A DNA stretch of 64,000 nucleotides from NCBI RefSeq assembly GCF_010093595.1, contig NW_022985447.1:101218-165217 (forward strand), given 5' to 3'. Below, one piece after another: positions 11,389 through 22,253 of this stretch (position 1 is its first letter; every line of letters begins with the position of its first letter). The position numbers and the translations under genes are program-made. Source of the stretch: Mytilinidion resinicola. Lineage: Eukaryota > Ascomycota > Dothideomycetes > Mytilinidiales > Mytilinidiaceae. The notes below the pieces were generated by a model. That model made no database searches and was not told the origin of the DNA. It saw only the letters and a program-made list of their open reading frames with translations.

Positions 11389-12973
11389 ATGGCGACCAAC
11401 GGCGTCTTCGCCCCCAACATGCGCTCCGTCCCCACGGGCGAGTTCATCTCGCCGAGCAGGAAGACTAACGGTGCCGGCGTCCAGGCAGAGGACACGCGGA
11501 TATGCGTCGTCATGGTGGGCTTGCCCGCGAGAGGAAAGAGCCTCATTGCGCAAAAAGGTACGGCCGTCTTGACCTGTACACACAACGTCGCGTATCTGGG
11601 CTAATTGCTTTCTCTGAAACAGTCGTTAGATACCTCCACTGGCTCTCCATCACCGCCAAAACCTTCAATGTCGGCCAGTACCGTCGCACCGCCACCCCAA
11701 ACCCCTCTGCCGAGTTCTTCGACACCACAAACCCAGAAGGCGAGCGATTACGTCGCGCGGCGGCCGAGGCGGCAGTCAACGATATGTGCAAGTGGTTCGC
11801 CGAGGGTCGCGGACTCATTGCCATACTAGATGCGACAAATTCGACCAAAGATCGACGGCGATGGATACAGGAGCGATGCACCAAGCAGAACATAGAGACC
11901 TTGTTCGTGGAGAGCAAGTGCGACGACGAGGACCTCATCATGAGCAACATCCTAGAAGTGAAGACCACATCCCCCGACTACGTCGGCCAAGATCCTGAAG
12001 TCGCGGCCCAAGATTTCAGGGACCGGATACGAAACTACGAGAAGGTCTACCAGACGATCGACGAGGATGAGTACGATTTGACCTACGTCAAGTTGATCAA
12101 CGTGGGAAAGCAAGTAATCATCAATCAGATACAGGACTACCTGCAGAGCCGCGTGGTGTACTACCTCATGAACTTGCACATCAAGCCGCGCTCCATTTGG
12201 TTATCGAGGGTGTGTACCCCATCTCTCCGTCTCGAAACATGCTAATCTATCTCTAGCACGGCGAATCCAACTACAACCTCAGCGGCAAGATCGGCGGCGA
12301 TGCAGACATCTCAGACCGCGGCGAAGCCTACGCGCGCGCTCTCCCCGGCCTGGTCGCGCAATCCGTCGGCGATGGCCGAAAGCTCACCGTCTGGACCTCA
12401 ACCCTTAAACGCACTATCCAAACCGCGCGCTTCTTGACCTTTGAAAAGCTCGAATGGAAAGCCCTCGACGAGCTTGACTCCGGTGTCTGCGACGGCCTCA
12501 CCTATGGCGAAATCGAGCAAAAATACCCCGACGACTTCAAGCAGCGTGACGAAGACAAGTACAACTACCGCTACTTGGGCGGAGAATCGTACCGCGACGT
12601 GGTTATTAGGCTGGAGCCCATCATCATGGAGCTAGAACGCAGCGAGAACATCCTGATCGTGACGCACCAGGCGATCCTACGGTGCATCTATGCATACTTC
12701 ATGAACGTGCCGCAGGAGCGGAGTCCGTGGATGGAGGTCCCGTTGCACACGCTGATCAAGTTGACGCCCAAGGCGTACAGCACGCAGGAGGAGAGACTCA
12801 AGGCGGACATCCCGGCTGTTAGTACGTTCCGGGAAAAGGGGAGCAGTGCTAAGCATCAGTGATTGTGGCAGACCAACGAGATTGAGGAGCGGGTTCGGAA
12901 TGAGAATCGGCCGGCCTTGTGGAACAAATATCAGGAAAAGAGTGTGGATGGTTGGGTTGGGGAGAGGCTGTGA
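11389..12973 (+). CDS. FBP26: 6-phosphofructo-2-kinase / fructose-2,6-bisphosphatase
   Basis: Makes and degrades fructose-2,6-bisphosphate, the cytosolic regulator of glycolysis versus gluconeogenesis. Four exons: 11389-11557, 11623-12209, 12257-12817 and 12872-12973, giving 472 aa (yeast Fbp26 is 452). The kinase half has the P-loop GLPARGKS at residues 44-51 and the VGQYRR segment. The phosphatase half starts at the exon 2/3 junction with RHGES (catalytic His 253) and keeps the second His in THQAILRC (His 389). Both halves therefore look catalytically competent, unlike yeast Pfk26, where the phosphatase His is lost. The start ATG has a good context (TCATGGCG). Symbol given by architecture; orthology among the yeast paralogues is not settled by eye. 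Confidence 0.93.
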
Positions 12974-14320
12974 TGTTTTGATACTGGGTTGTGAAGGCGG
13001 AGGGAGATAGGACGTCCACATACGGAACATGAACCAGATCATTGAAGCGCCCGACGATTGTTTCACGATACGACCAACACTCGCATCACGGAATCCGATG
13101 CGATATCGGATGATTCCACTACTGGACGGATATGTGGGCCTTCTTAACTCCACTCGGAAGGCTACCATAATCCTCTTTATTCTTTCCCTCTCTTTTCTTT
13201 TCTTTCTTTCCTTTCTAGGGCTGGCGACTGCCCCTATGTTCTTGATGCCAGCATCTCCATGGCGTTTTCGGGCTACAAGGATACGCAAACACGACTGGCT
13301 TCATGCCGGGAGAGTACGTATTTAGATAGGTTATGGTCTGGGTTTTCGGCTTTAGCTTGTATTGGAAAGTGATCAATCCAAACGGGGCTAAAGGGGAGGC
13401 GGAGTTTTACATAGAACTCGGAAATGAGAATTGGCATCTCTGCTCTTAAATATTTTTGTTGGTGTTTTTTTTTGTAGATCTGGGGGTGGTGATTTGGCAA
13501 GTGGGTTCTGATATGCCGTCGACATGAAAATAAAAAATAAAAATTTCTTGCTTCTGGTTTTTCTCTTTCTTTTCTTTTCCTTTACGTGCGGTCATATGCT
13601 AATTCACATGATTCTAGAGCTCTTTGAGTGGGGGTGGGGTATAAAACCATCGTCCTCGTCTGCGAAGTTCGAAGCTTCAGGAGGACAAGTTTGGGGCTTG
13701 GAGACTTTTCAACAAGCATGACGGAATGTTCTATGGGGGTTTGGATCTGGGTGTTTGTGCAGCAAAAGAGCGCATCACCTTCTGGTGCTATGGCGGGAGG
13801 CAGGGCCGCGGAGGAACAAAACGATGCTTATCCTATGCCATGGCTGGGAAAAGGGTCGGCTGTGGATGATCAAACCAGTGTAGTCGGAGCGTACAATGGC
13901 TGGGAGCAGGAGGATCGAGCGGTGTGAAAGAGATTTGGTGGTGATTAGGATAATTGGGCGAAGACGAACTGCGAGGTGGTGAGCACTAAGATGAGGTTTG
14001 TGGTGTTGCTTAGGTGCTGCTTATCACCATCATAGCACACATGTTCTAGAGACGTTGTTGGAAGGTTGGAGAGGCGACTATCGTCTCGGACGAGTGCATG
14101 CGTGCCTCAAGTCTTTCAAAATTTCACGCTATGGCCCGAACATACTCTAGCGAGTACGGACTTATTATACTTCTACAAGTAATCTCTACACAGTCCGGCC
14201 CGGGCCACCGCCGAACTCTTCGTCCTGCACCGAGTCCATCATCGCACCTCTTGCTTCTCTCCAAGCCTCTCCCTGCCCCGACCCCATCCGGCTGGACCGT
14301 CGAGCTTGGGGCGGCGGTCT

Positions 14321-14351
<31 letters not shown>

Positions 14352-14432
14352 GGTTCAGCAGGCCCGTCGCGTCCATCGGCATTCTCTCTACGGGCTGGTG
14401 AGCTATGGTCAGACATACTCAGGGAGGAGAAG
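12974..14432. other. Intergenic between convergent genes
   Basis: Holds the 3' flanks of the PFK-2/FBPase-2 gene (+) and of the Pro/Gly-rich gene (-). A pyrimidine tract (about 13176-13218) and T-rich runs near 13460 and 13560 are present. The part 14239-14415 could be a last exon of the minus-strand gene: a join from GATGATT at 14448 to an acceptor near 14401 keeps a frame open to a stop at 14239. Its CAG/CTG tract (14322-14352) reads as Asn/Ser in that frame and as Gln in another. Confidence 0.5.
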
Positions 14433-15878
14433 TTAGGAAGAAACAGGACACTTACAATCATCCTCACTCACCCATTCCTCCCCCTCACCACCCGGATTCC
14501 CTGCTAGCCCTTCGCTGTCATCCAGGGGTTGCCCAGGCCGCATGCCCCGTCCAGAAAGACCTCTTCGTCCCCATTGAGGCCTGCCGCCGCGTTGGCCTCC
14601 TCGGCCCCTGTTGCCAAACTGGCCTCGCGGGTCTCCGCCATCGAGGCCGTCGTCGTGCATCCCCGGCCCAGCGCCCATAGCACTTTGTCTTCGTCCTGCA
14701 CCGCGAGGCGGGCGGGCTCCTCGCGGTGGCATACCGCCGCCCATGGCAAAACGCCCAGCTTGGTTGGCGCCAAACTCATGGTCAGGAATCGACTCCTCTC
14801 CAAAGTCTTGCTCATAGCCCATCCCAGCATACATATCACCCGGACCGCCTCCACCCCCGGCGCCCATCTCACCATACGGATCGCCCACAAACCCATTCCG
14901 CCCTCCCCCTCCCATTCCAAACGGCATCTCCCTCATCCCCCTACCCATTCTAGGATCCATCCCCCCACCCCCACCACCACCACCACCACCACCAAACCCC
15001 TCCCCCCGTCTCCCCTGCATCCCCACCAACCTCCGCAACTCGTCCACATCCCGCCTCCTCCCGCGCTCCAACGCCTCCATCCGCCCGAGCACCTTGCGCT
15101 CGCTCTTCTTCACCCGCTCCCTGCACCCCCGATCCCCTTTCCCCCTATCCCCCCTGCCCTTTCCACCCCGGCCATCGTCCCCCCCACACGCCGCCATCCC
15201 ATTCTCCACGTCCTCCTTCAGCTCATACCGGATCTCCCCCTCGCCCATGGTCCCGTCGGCGCGCCGGCTGCGGTACAGCACGCGCGTCCCCTGGCGGCAC
15301 CGGCACGCCGTCTTGCAGAAGCACGCGTCCAGGAAGGCGTCGCCGGGGAAGCGTGCGTAGTCTCGTTGTACTGGGGGCGGTTGATGTGCGGCCACGGGCG
15401 GGCGAGGCTGGGGTTGGTATTGCGGCTGCGCTTGATAGGGGCCCGGTTGGTATGGCGGTTGGTACGGAGGCTGCTGCTGCTGCCGCGCGGGCGGCTGGGG
15501 GTACGGTTGGGGCTGGGGCTGGGGCTGTGGGTACGGCTGCGCCGGGTAGGCCGCCGCAGGGCTCCAGTGTGGCGAGGCCATGGGATACGCCGCGGCGGCG
15601 CGGGGCCGTGGGCCGTAGGCGGCTGGTGTTGGAGGCCGGGGGCTGCGGAAGGCTCCACCACCTGGAGAAGGCCTGTATGGTGCTGGCCCGCCTACGCCGC
15701 GGAGTGGGAGGGCGGCGTGGTAGCGGGGGGAGGGGTAGTCGTGGGAGGAGGGTGAGCGGGAGCGGGAGCGGGAGCGGAGGCGTAGATTTGAGGACGGGGA
15801 GCAGGGGCAGTTTGTTAGCACGGGCCGGTAGTGGCCGGCGACTTGGATGTCTGGGCGGTTGGAGAGGGTGTTACCCAT
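14433..15878 (-). CDS. Uncharacterised Pro/Gly-rich protein with a Cys cluster
   Basis: I do not recognise the family. The single open frame gives 481 aa. It begins MGNTLS, which fits the N-myristoylation pattern (Gly2, Ser6), followed by NCPC. Next come an Arg-Ser run, a long Pro/Gln/Tyr-rich tract, then a conserved-looking core: FLDACFCKTACRCRQGTRVLY, with four Cys as C-x3-C-x-C after CFC. A charged, probably coiled segment (about 260-300) with ERVKKSERKVLGRMEAL follows, and then a Gly/Met/Arg-rich C-terminal half. The end is uncertain: GTGAGT and GTAAGT donors near 14470 and 14448 suggest a further exon downstream. The opposite strand also has a long frame, but it is a GC-driven shadow. 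Confidence 0.6.
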   Translation of the reverse strand: MGNTLSNRPDIQVAGHYRPVLTNCPCSPSSNLRLRSRSRSRSPSSHDYPSPRYHAALPLRGVGGPAPYRPSPGGGAFRSPRPPTPAAYGPRPRAAAAYPMASPHWSPAAAYPAQPYPQPQPQPQPYPQPPARQQQQPPYQPPYQPGPYQAQPQYQPQPRPPVAAHQPPPVQRDYARFPGDAFLDACFCKTACRCRQGTRVLYRSRRADGTMGEGEIRYELKEDVENGMAACGGDDGRGGKGRGDRGKGDRGCRERVKKSERKVLGRMEALERGRRRDVDELRRLVGMQGRRGEGFGGGGGGGGGGGMDPRMGRGMREMPFGMGGGGRNGFVGDPYGEMGAGGGGGPGDMYAGMGYEQDFGEESIPDHEFGANQAGRFAMGGGMPPRGARPPRGAGRRQSAMGAGPGMHDDGLDGGDPRGQFGNRGRGGQRGGRPQWGRRGLSGRGMRPGQPLDDSEGLAGNPGGEGEEWVSEDDCKCPVSS

Positions 15879-16730
15879 TTAGGGGGTTTTCCCGTTGAAA
15901 GGTGGGTGCGGGTTTAAGATTTGGGAGAGTGGGGAGGGGGGGGGTTATCAGATGGAGTGGAGCTTTGATGAAGCGAAAGAGGTCTATGAGAGTTAAACAA
16001 GCAAAGTACAATCATGGAAGGAAAACAAGAAAATAGAGCGACGCAAAGCTGATGAAGAGTTGTAGTGGTGCTGCTTGCGAATATATGCAAATCAGCATAC
16101 CAGAACTTCACTGAACGATCTAGAGTTCAACACACAGCGGAACGAAGAAGAAAACAGGAAAAGAAAAAAAAACACCCAAGAGCGAGCGTTCAGCTCTGTT
16201 TCTAATGTTGACGGCGCGGGAACCGCTCTGTTTGCGTCGTGAGGATTGCCCCTTGTTTGCTCGAGTCCACACGTCGTACCCACTCCGCGAAGCTAGGTAT
16301 GAAGCATCAGCAGTAGATCAAAAATACATCAAACGGGAGGAACGAGACAAACTTAGAGTCCATCTTCTAGTGAGTCTTAACTTCCTATATCCCATCACGC
16401 AATATGTCAGTGCCGAAGGACTATTTTGAAGGTATTGTATATTCCGCAACCCGAGGTATCCTCTGCATCAAGTATAGTCATTACACAGAGGCCTCGTGAA
16501 AGAACTGGCATCCCACCCACCCCTCCAACGCCAGAAGCAACCAAGGACAGAAACAAAGAATAAAGAAAAAGGAAACAGAATGAAAAGAGAGCTGTACAGC
16601 TTCAAGTGTGCGGGTTCGTAAGAACCGGACAAGGTAATCAATACATTCAGCTAACCAACAATTGCCGCACAGCGACATTTTGGCACCAAACAAAACAGTG
16701 TTTTCAAGAAGAGAAGATTAAAACACGGCT
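15879..16730. promoter_or_regulatory. Intergenic: promoter of 14433-15878 gene, BUD4 3' flank
   Basis: About 850 bp, more AT-rich than its neighbours, with A-rich runs near 16140-16175. It should contain the promoter of the Pro/Gly-rich gene and the 3' untranslated region of BUD4. No gene seen. Confidence 0.5.
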
Positions 16731-19700
16731 CTAGTAGATCATGGACCGCACTTGATCGCGTCGCGGATTTGCCGGATTCACTCGCGGAACTGCATGGCGT
16801 GGGTCCTTCGCGACTGGTGGAGGTGGATGTTGGGAGTCGCGGTGCATCCACTTCTGCGGACTCGTGGGAGCGCTCTTGCTGCTGGCTCGCTCGTATGGCT
16901 GGGGTTGAGATCGAGGACGCTGCTGGCCGGCGTTGGTATGGGCGTTCTCTTTGATATTCTTTGCGTTCCTGTCCCGTCGCTCCTTGTTGAGAACGAGGTC
17001 GGTCCAGCCCTTGGAGCTACCGATGTCCTTTCCAACAGTCTCGCAGAGGACCTTCATCCAGCCTTCTTTTTGCGCGGCGCTGTCGGCATAAAAGTCGATG
17101 ACCTCGCCATTAGCAAAGCGGATCCGGAAACCTTCCTCGACGAACATATAGCCTTCCTCTTCCTCAGCAAACGCGGACTTGCGTCGACCTCCACTCTTAG
17201 ACGGTGAAGACTGTGTGAGAGAACTCCGGTCATCAATCAGTTTGCTGGCTTTTGCAAGGTTGATCGTTGCACGAGGTTGTCGCGTAGATTCGTGGTACGC
17301 GGTTAGCTTGGTGCCCGAGAGGCGGAAGAATCGTCGGCGCCAGTACTAGAGCAAACATTAGCACGCTGTTATCCTAGAAAGCTGTAAGTCTAGGAAGTCA
17401 ATAAACCACTCACTGGACAGTCACCGCCTTGTTGGCTCAAAGGGCCTTCCCAGCTCGTAGCCTTAAGCTCCTCTGCCTCTTTCAGCTCGCGAATGCAAGC
17501 ACTCATGCTCTTCGGCATATCCTCGTCCTTGGCAGTCTCGGGTTTTGGAACGTAAAGAAGTTGCAACTGAAGCTTGCCAATACGATAAGGTGGGCGTCGG
17601 ACCATTCCTCCTCGCTTGCTCTTGACACTGCTTCCAGGATCCACTGCCCACTCGTTGAAGCATGGAATGTCGACAGTGAAAGGTCGGCCGAAAGCCTGAC
17701 TCTCATGGTTGTTGAGGCAGACATATGCGCGTGCAAATGAGCCATCTGTGCCTACGAGGTCGTGCAGCAGGTCCCAGGCAGTAGCTTGTTTACTGGCCCG
17801 CTTAGACTGCATTTCCTGCTGTTTGATCTCGGCAGCACGCTCGTTTGCCTCGTTTTGCTTGCGCTCCTGCTCTTTACGCTTCTTGGGGGAAGAAAGGAGA
17901 CGGCTGAAAGCTGAAGTAGACTTCTTGTGATTTATAACCTTCGTCGGAGACGTGGTAGGCATAGGCGGCTCCGGCGGTGCCTCGAGCTTGGTTTGGAGAG
18001 TGAGTTGAAATTCAAGCTCCTTGTAGACGGTAAGCTCAAATTCCTGGCCAATAGGAGCGGTCTGGCCAAGCTCAAGCCATGCGGTAGTCACACAGTGCAA
18101 TCCATTGTCGAGGGTGAGTTGGAACCACGTTCGTTCGGCTGGTGCTAGTTAGCATTGAACGATCCTAACAGCTGTGTGCACACTTACTCTTTGGGAGCGG
18201 TAGATCGAGGTCTTTCACTCCAAGAACCTTGACAAACAATCTCCCTCGCTCCTTCTCCTCTCCGGTATCCTCATCTATCATTGTTTGGCCTTCAACGAGA
18301 GTTCTCAGCCCAGCAGTTACATTGCTCTCTTGGCCGGGCAGCGGAGGTGCTGGACCACTGGGAGCCTTCCGTACATTACCAGAGGTCGAGCGAATGCTCT
18401 TTCTCCTGACCTTTCCATTCCATGGCTCAGTTGTCCAGGCTTTCCGGTCAGCGCTGGGCTTGCGAGGGCTGGTTCCAGCGGACCGTGTTCCTCTGCCGTC
18501 TGGAGCAGAAGCTTCGGTCGGTGACATTGGCGGCTGCTCATCGCTGAACTGCCGACTACTTGCAACCACCACCTTTGTGTTTTGTCTCATCAGGTACCCT
18601 TTCTGTGTGCGTGCATAACCATTAGTGGGACTGTACTCGTATAGAAAACCCTCCCCACATATGAAATCTTCTCCTACATAACCCGAAGGCATTGCAGCAG
18701 CTGATGTGGAGAATCGGGCGTAAGAGGGTAATGGAAAGAGGTCTACCTTCTGCGCCTCAATAACACGGTCAAATTCCTCATCCAAACCGAAGCTCAGATC
18801 GTCGGATGCTCCGCTGATTGGTATGTCGAGCTTGAGTCTATTACTCTCGCGACGGCGTGGTGGATTCTCCTTGTTTGATCCATCGCTGTGCTCCTCGACT
18901 GATTCCTCTTCATCGCCATTGGTAATGTCCAGACTCATGGACTGCCTCTTGGGACTTCGCTCCGGAACCGGTGGTGCTCGCTCTCCACTGACTTGGCGAC
19001 GCTGAGCTGCCATAGCTCTGATGTCGGACTGGACAAGGGATGGACGAGTCTTTAGCTTTGCCCCAGGTGCTTTTATGGTTGCAATCGGCTCTGGGACCAC
19101 GGGAGAATCGCGCTCTTGCGGCTCAATCATTGGATGCCGGATAACTGAATCTGGAGTACCTGGCTCATGCTCAGATTCTTCTGCTGAGAATTGAGGCAGC
19201 TTTAATTGATCCTCGGGCGTCGCAGGGCGTGGGGTCAGCTCCGGCTGTGGTTCGAATGCTGGGATAGCCTCAAAAGCAGCTTCCAAAGCGATCTCACGAG
19301 GAGCTGGTTCTGGAGCCTTAGGAATGGAAGGCGTCATGTAGGAGTCGAACTTCAACCTGAAATCATCGTCTCCCACGAAAGAGCCAAAGTCAGGCAAGTC
19401 ACTGGCGGTAGTTTCAGGTGCAGTATGGTGCTCTGCTTTTGGCGTCGGGGGTCCATCAGAGTCTGTGATTGTTGGTGGCTTTTCAACCTCTTCAGTCAAT
19501 TTCTGAGAGTACAGGCTGGCGTCATCGTCATCTTGACGCTCCTGCTCTGTCTTGTGGTGTATGACAGATGCTTCGCGATCGTAGTCGTCCACTTGGGAAA
19601 CTGACCGCTCGGGGTTGTACATCTCAGTCAGGGAGTATGCGTCAACCACGCTGTCGGCATCGCTTCCAGCCTTGACTGGCGCGTCTGGAACATCGACATC

Positions 19701-21352
19701 AAAGTTCGAAGAAGCCTCTCGGGAAGGAATTGGAACGTCAGGATCGAGATCCGCAAGATCACCGTAGCTCCGCTCGGGACTAGACGCCATGGAGAAGTCG
19801 TAGTCGTAGTCGTCGAAGTTACGGCTCTTCACTTTTCGCAGAATGGACTCCCGTGAGATCCGTGGGATGTTGAATGACTCCATCTCAGAATCATCTACCT
19901 CATCGACTTCATCCACATGGACTTGGATTCCGAGACCCTGTTCTTTCTGAGGCGACCTCGAATGTTGAGATTCATTGTGGCTTTCCTGAGTCGGGGTATC
20001 GGTGTTGCGATCATCGAGACCCATCAGACGAAGCCTGTCCTCAAGCGACATGGAGGTATCACGCATGTTCAGAATGTCGGATTTGGACACTCCAGCGGCA
20101 CGTGGAGGCATCGGTAAAGACCGCTGCGCGCCACTCACCCGCTCAGCCGCGGTCGATAGTCCAATGCTGGAGTCTCTCCTACGGTGGCCATTCGCTGCTT
20201 GAAGCTCAGGAAGAGGCGGCAAAGGCCTTGATTCACCCTCCGAGTTGGTTGAGCCCTGGCGGTTCTCCGACTTTGCGACTCCATTCGGACGTGCAGTCGG
20301 CATGGGACTAGCCTCCCTGCCATCGAAAGGATCATCAAAAGTATCTGCCAAAGAGGTGTTCGCGACTTCAGGGCTCATGTGTCGCCAGTCTTCCGGCAGC
20401 ACAACAGGCGTCTTGTCTGTATCCTCCAGAGACGCGTCAAAGCTATCATCATGGTCTATCGAACCACGATCGAAGCTGTCGTCAAAGTCCTCAGCAGAAT
20501 CAAAGCTCCCCTCCCGTGAACCAGAAGCAACAGACGATGGATCAGGCGTAACCATCTCGTATTCGTTGATTGTGGGTGGAGCGGCGTCGAAGGTTACACT
20601 CTTTGCATGTCGGCGCAAGGGACGCGGGGTTTGATGTTTGAATTGTTCCTCGTCGTCGGACCAGATGCTGGATTCGGGGTCGTATGTCTGGCCAACGGCG
20701 CTGAACCTGGCGTTGCTGGCGAGGGATGATTTAGTCGGCGACGCTAGCTCGCTATTGGAGTTATACGGGGAGACTCCGTTGGGTCGCGCAGGAGGTTTGT
20801 TCGGGCTTAGGAGGAAAGGGATCTTGCTCAAACTCTCGCCTCTACGATGTCCCTTGAATTCCTCGTTCTGTTTTCGCAACCCGTTAAGACTCTGGCCACC
20901 GTATGCGTTTCCTTGAGCCTGCACGCTGAGAGGGCGACCGGCAGCAAGAGGACGCTCGACGACTGGAGTTGAAGTGGGGTCGTATTCGTTCTTCTGCTCG
21001 CGGGCGAACATGCTGCTGTTCTTGACGCGCGACGCTTTCTTCAGGTTCTCGATGGAGGAGCGCTTGGGCGACAGGGACTGCTCGCGCTCAAAATCGTTCT
21101 CCGATCCAAAGTGGGCCGGGGAAGCTGGGTCGCGTTCTTTCCAAAAGAGTCGCGGGGAGTTGTTGAACGGCGAGGAGTCGAAGGGAGACGAGTCTCGATT
21201 GAACATGAGTTTCTGGCGACGGGTTAGAGCGAATTGGGAGCAAGAATGCGGGCCGGCAATACCTTGGTAGATTGGTTGAAGCTAGGAGAGTTTCTTCTCT
21301 GCTCCGTCGTACCAATCTCGGACAGTGGTCGCTGGAAAGCGGCGCCGGACAT
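16731..21352 (-). CDS. BUD4: Bud4, anillin-like bud-site/septation protein
   Basis: Landmark and scaffold protein at septation sites that interacts with septins; in filamentous fungi Bud4 organises septum formation. Four exons: 21352-21263, 21212-18188, 18138-17414 and 17345-16731, giving about 1484 aa. The joins restore family sequence: NQSTK-KLMFNRDSSPF at the N terminus, T-ERTWFQLTLDNGLHCVTTAWLEL, and GGDCP-YWRRRFFRLSGTKLTAYHE, the start of the C-terminal PH domain (about residues 1280-1390, ending ..EGWMKVLCETVG). Residues 30-1000 are disordered, acidic and Ser-rich. An anillin-like region precedes the PH domain and includes a Lys/Glu-rich coil near KKRKEQERKQNEANERAAE. The short 30-codon first exon is easily missed in annotation. 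Confidence 0.93.
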
Positions 21353-22253
21353 CTTGGACGGCGATGTGGATGGCGTTGTTTTGTTTATGCGGAGAGGCGG
21401 AACCTGAAGGACGGGGAACATCAATACACTATACATGCGATACACGGAGGAAGACGTGGGTATGCTCTTACCCCTTCAGAAGGCATCGCACTCAGGCAGT
21501 AGCTGCTGGAGTAGGAATTGGCGACGCAAACGTGCCCTCGGCGACGGATGGAATGCGGAATGCGCGCGCTCCGTCAAGGAGTAACCGCGGTGATGCGCCG
21601 GAACAATGATGGCAGTGAACACAGCGAAGTCTCAAGCGAGAGTAGGAGAAGTTCGAGCAAGGCCGACGGGCAGAAGTGAAGTGTGCAGAGCTAGATGCTG
21701 GAGTTGTGGTGGAGGGGAGGGCCAACCTCTTAGCTGAGTCGAGGTTCCATAATACGCGTGCACGGCCCAACTTTTTTAAGCTCGTCGCGAGGAGCAACGG
21801 CACGCGGGCATAGAGAAAGTGGCATGCCGAGTTTGAACAAGCTGTCTCATGTGTACACCTGTCCGCCGCTGTTTGGGTTGCTTCAATGTAATTTCAAACG
21901 TCTGAAGAAGATAGATGCTCTTCGCCTTGGGCTAGGGGGAAATGTATTGAAGCACTCCATGCAGTGGCACAGGTGTGCACACAAGCAGAGTACTTGATGA
22001 GTATGCCACCTTTTTCATGCCCAGCGTGAACGGGAAAACAGCTGCCAAGGCAGCACCCACGTGCCACGCTTGCAGCCGGGCACCAGTCTCCCGTAGAAGC
22101 CACTCCTTTCGCGAAAAAGTTCTGTGCATCCCGCCTCACGCTGTACCACAATTGCTGCATTTGCACATCCATCTTCTTCTTTCTTCTCCTTTTCGAGGCT
22201 CCAATGTTTCTTCAATGAAGTAGCTATTTCTTCGCAATTCGCAGAATACCCAA
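21353..22253. promoter_or_regulatory. Divergent region BUD4 / MRH4
   Basis: 900-bp spacer between the divergent starts of BUD4 and MRH4. It contains the family A MITE at 21801-22028, which leaves only about 225 bp between the element and the MRH4 ATG. A T/C-rich leader (22165-22210) precedes MRH4. A minus-strand frame at 21492-21803 has no recognisable domain. Confidence 0.6.
21801..22028. mobile_element. MITE family A, copy 2
   Basis: A 228-bp element colinear with 9222-9457. Left arm: CACGCGGGCATAGAGAAAG..TGTCTCATGTGTACACCTG..CGCTGTTTGGG. Right arm, reverse complemented: CACGCTGGGCATGAAAAAGG..GTGTGCACACCTGTGCCACTG. The middle (CTGAAGAAGATAGATGC..CCTTGGGCTAGG) also matches copy 1, so this is a copied element and not a chance palindrome. 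It has no coding capacity and lies in the MRH4 promoter. Confidence 0.8.

Noticed and set aside
13628..13927. 99-codon plus-strand frame downstream of the PFK-2/FBPase-2 gene
   Set aside because: No family resemblance, in the 3' flank, no promoter-like spacing.
14529..15755. Long plus-strand frame (408 codons) opposite the Pro/Gly-rich gene
   Set aside because: Composition is Pro/His/Arg-rich noise typical of the antisense of a GC-rich gene; the minus strand has the ordered Cys core and charged helix.
21492..21803. Minus-strand frame of 103 codons in the BUD4/MRH4 spacer
   Set aside because: No resemblance to any family and its start lies within the MITE boundary region.
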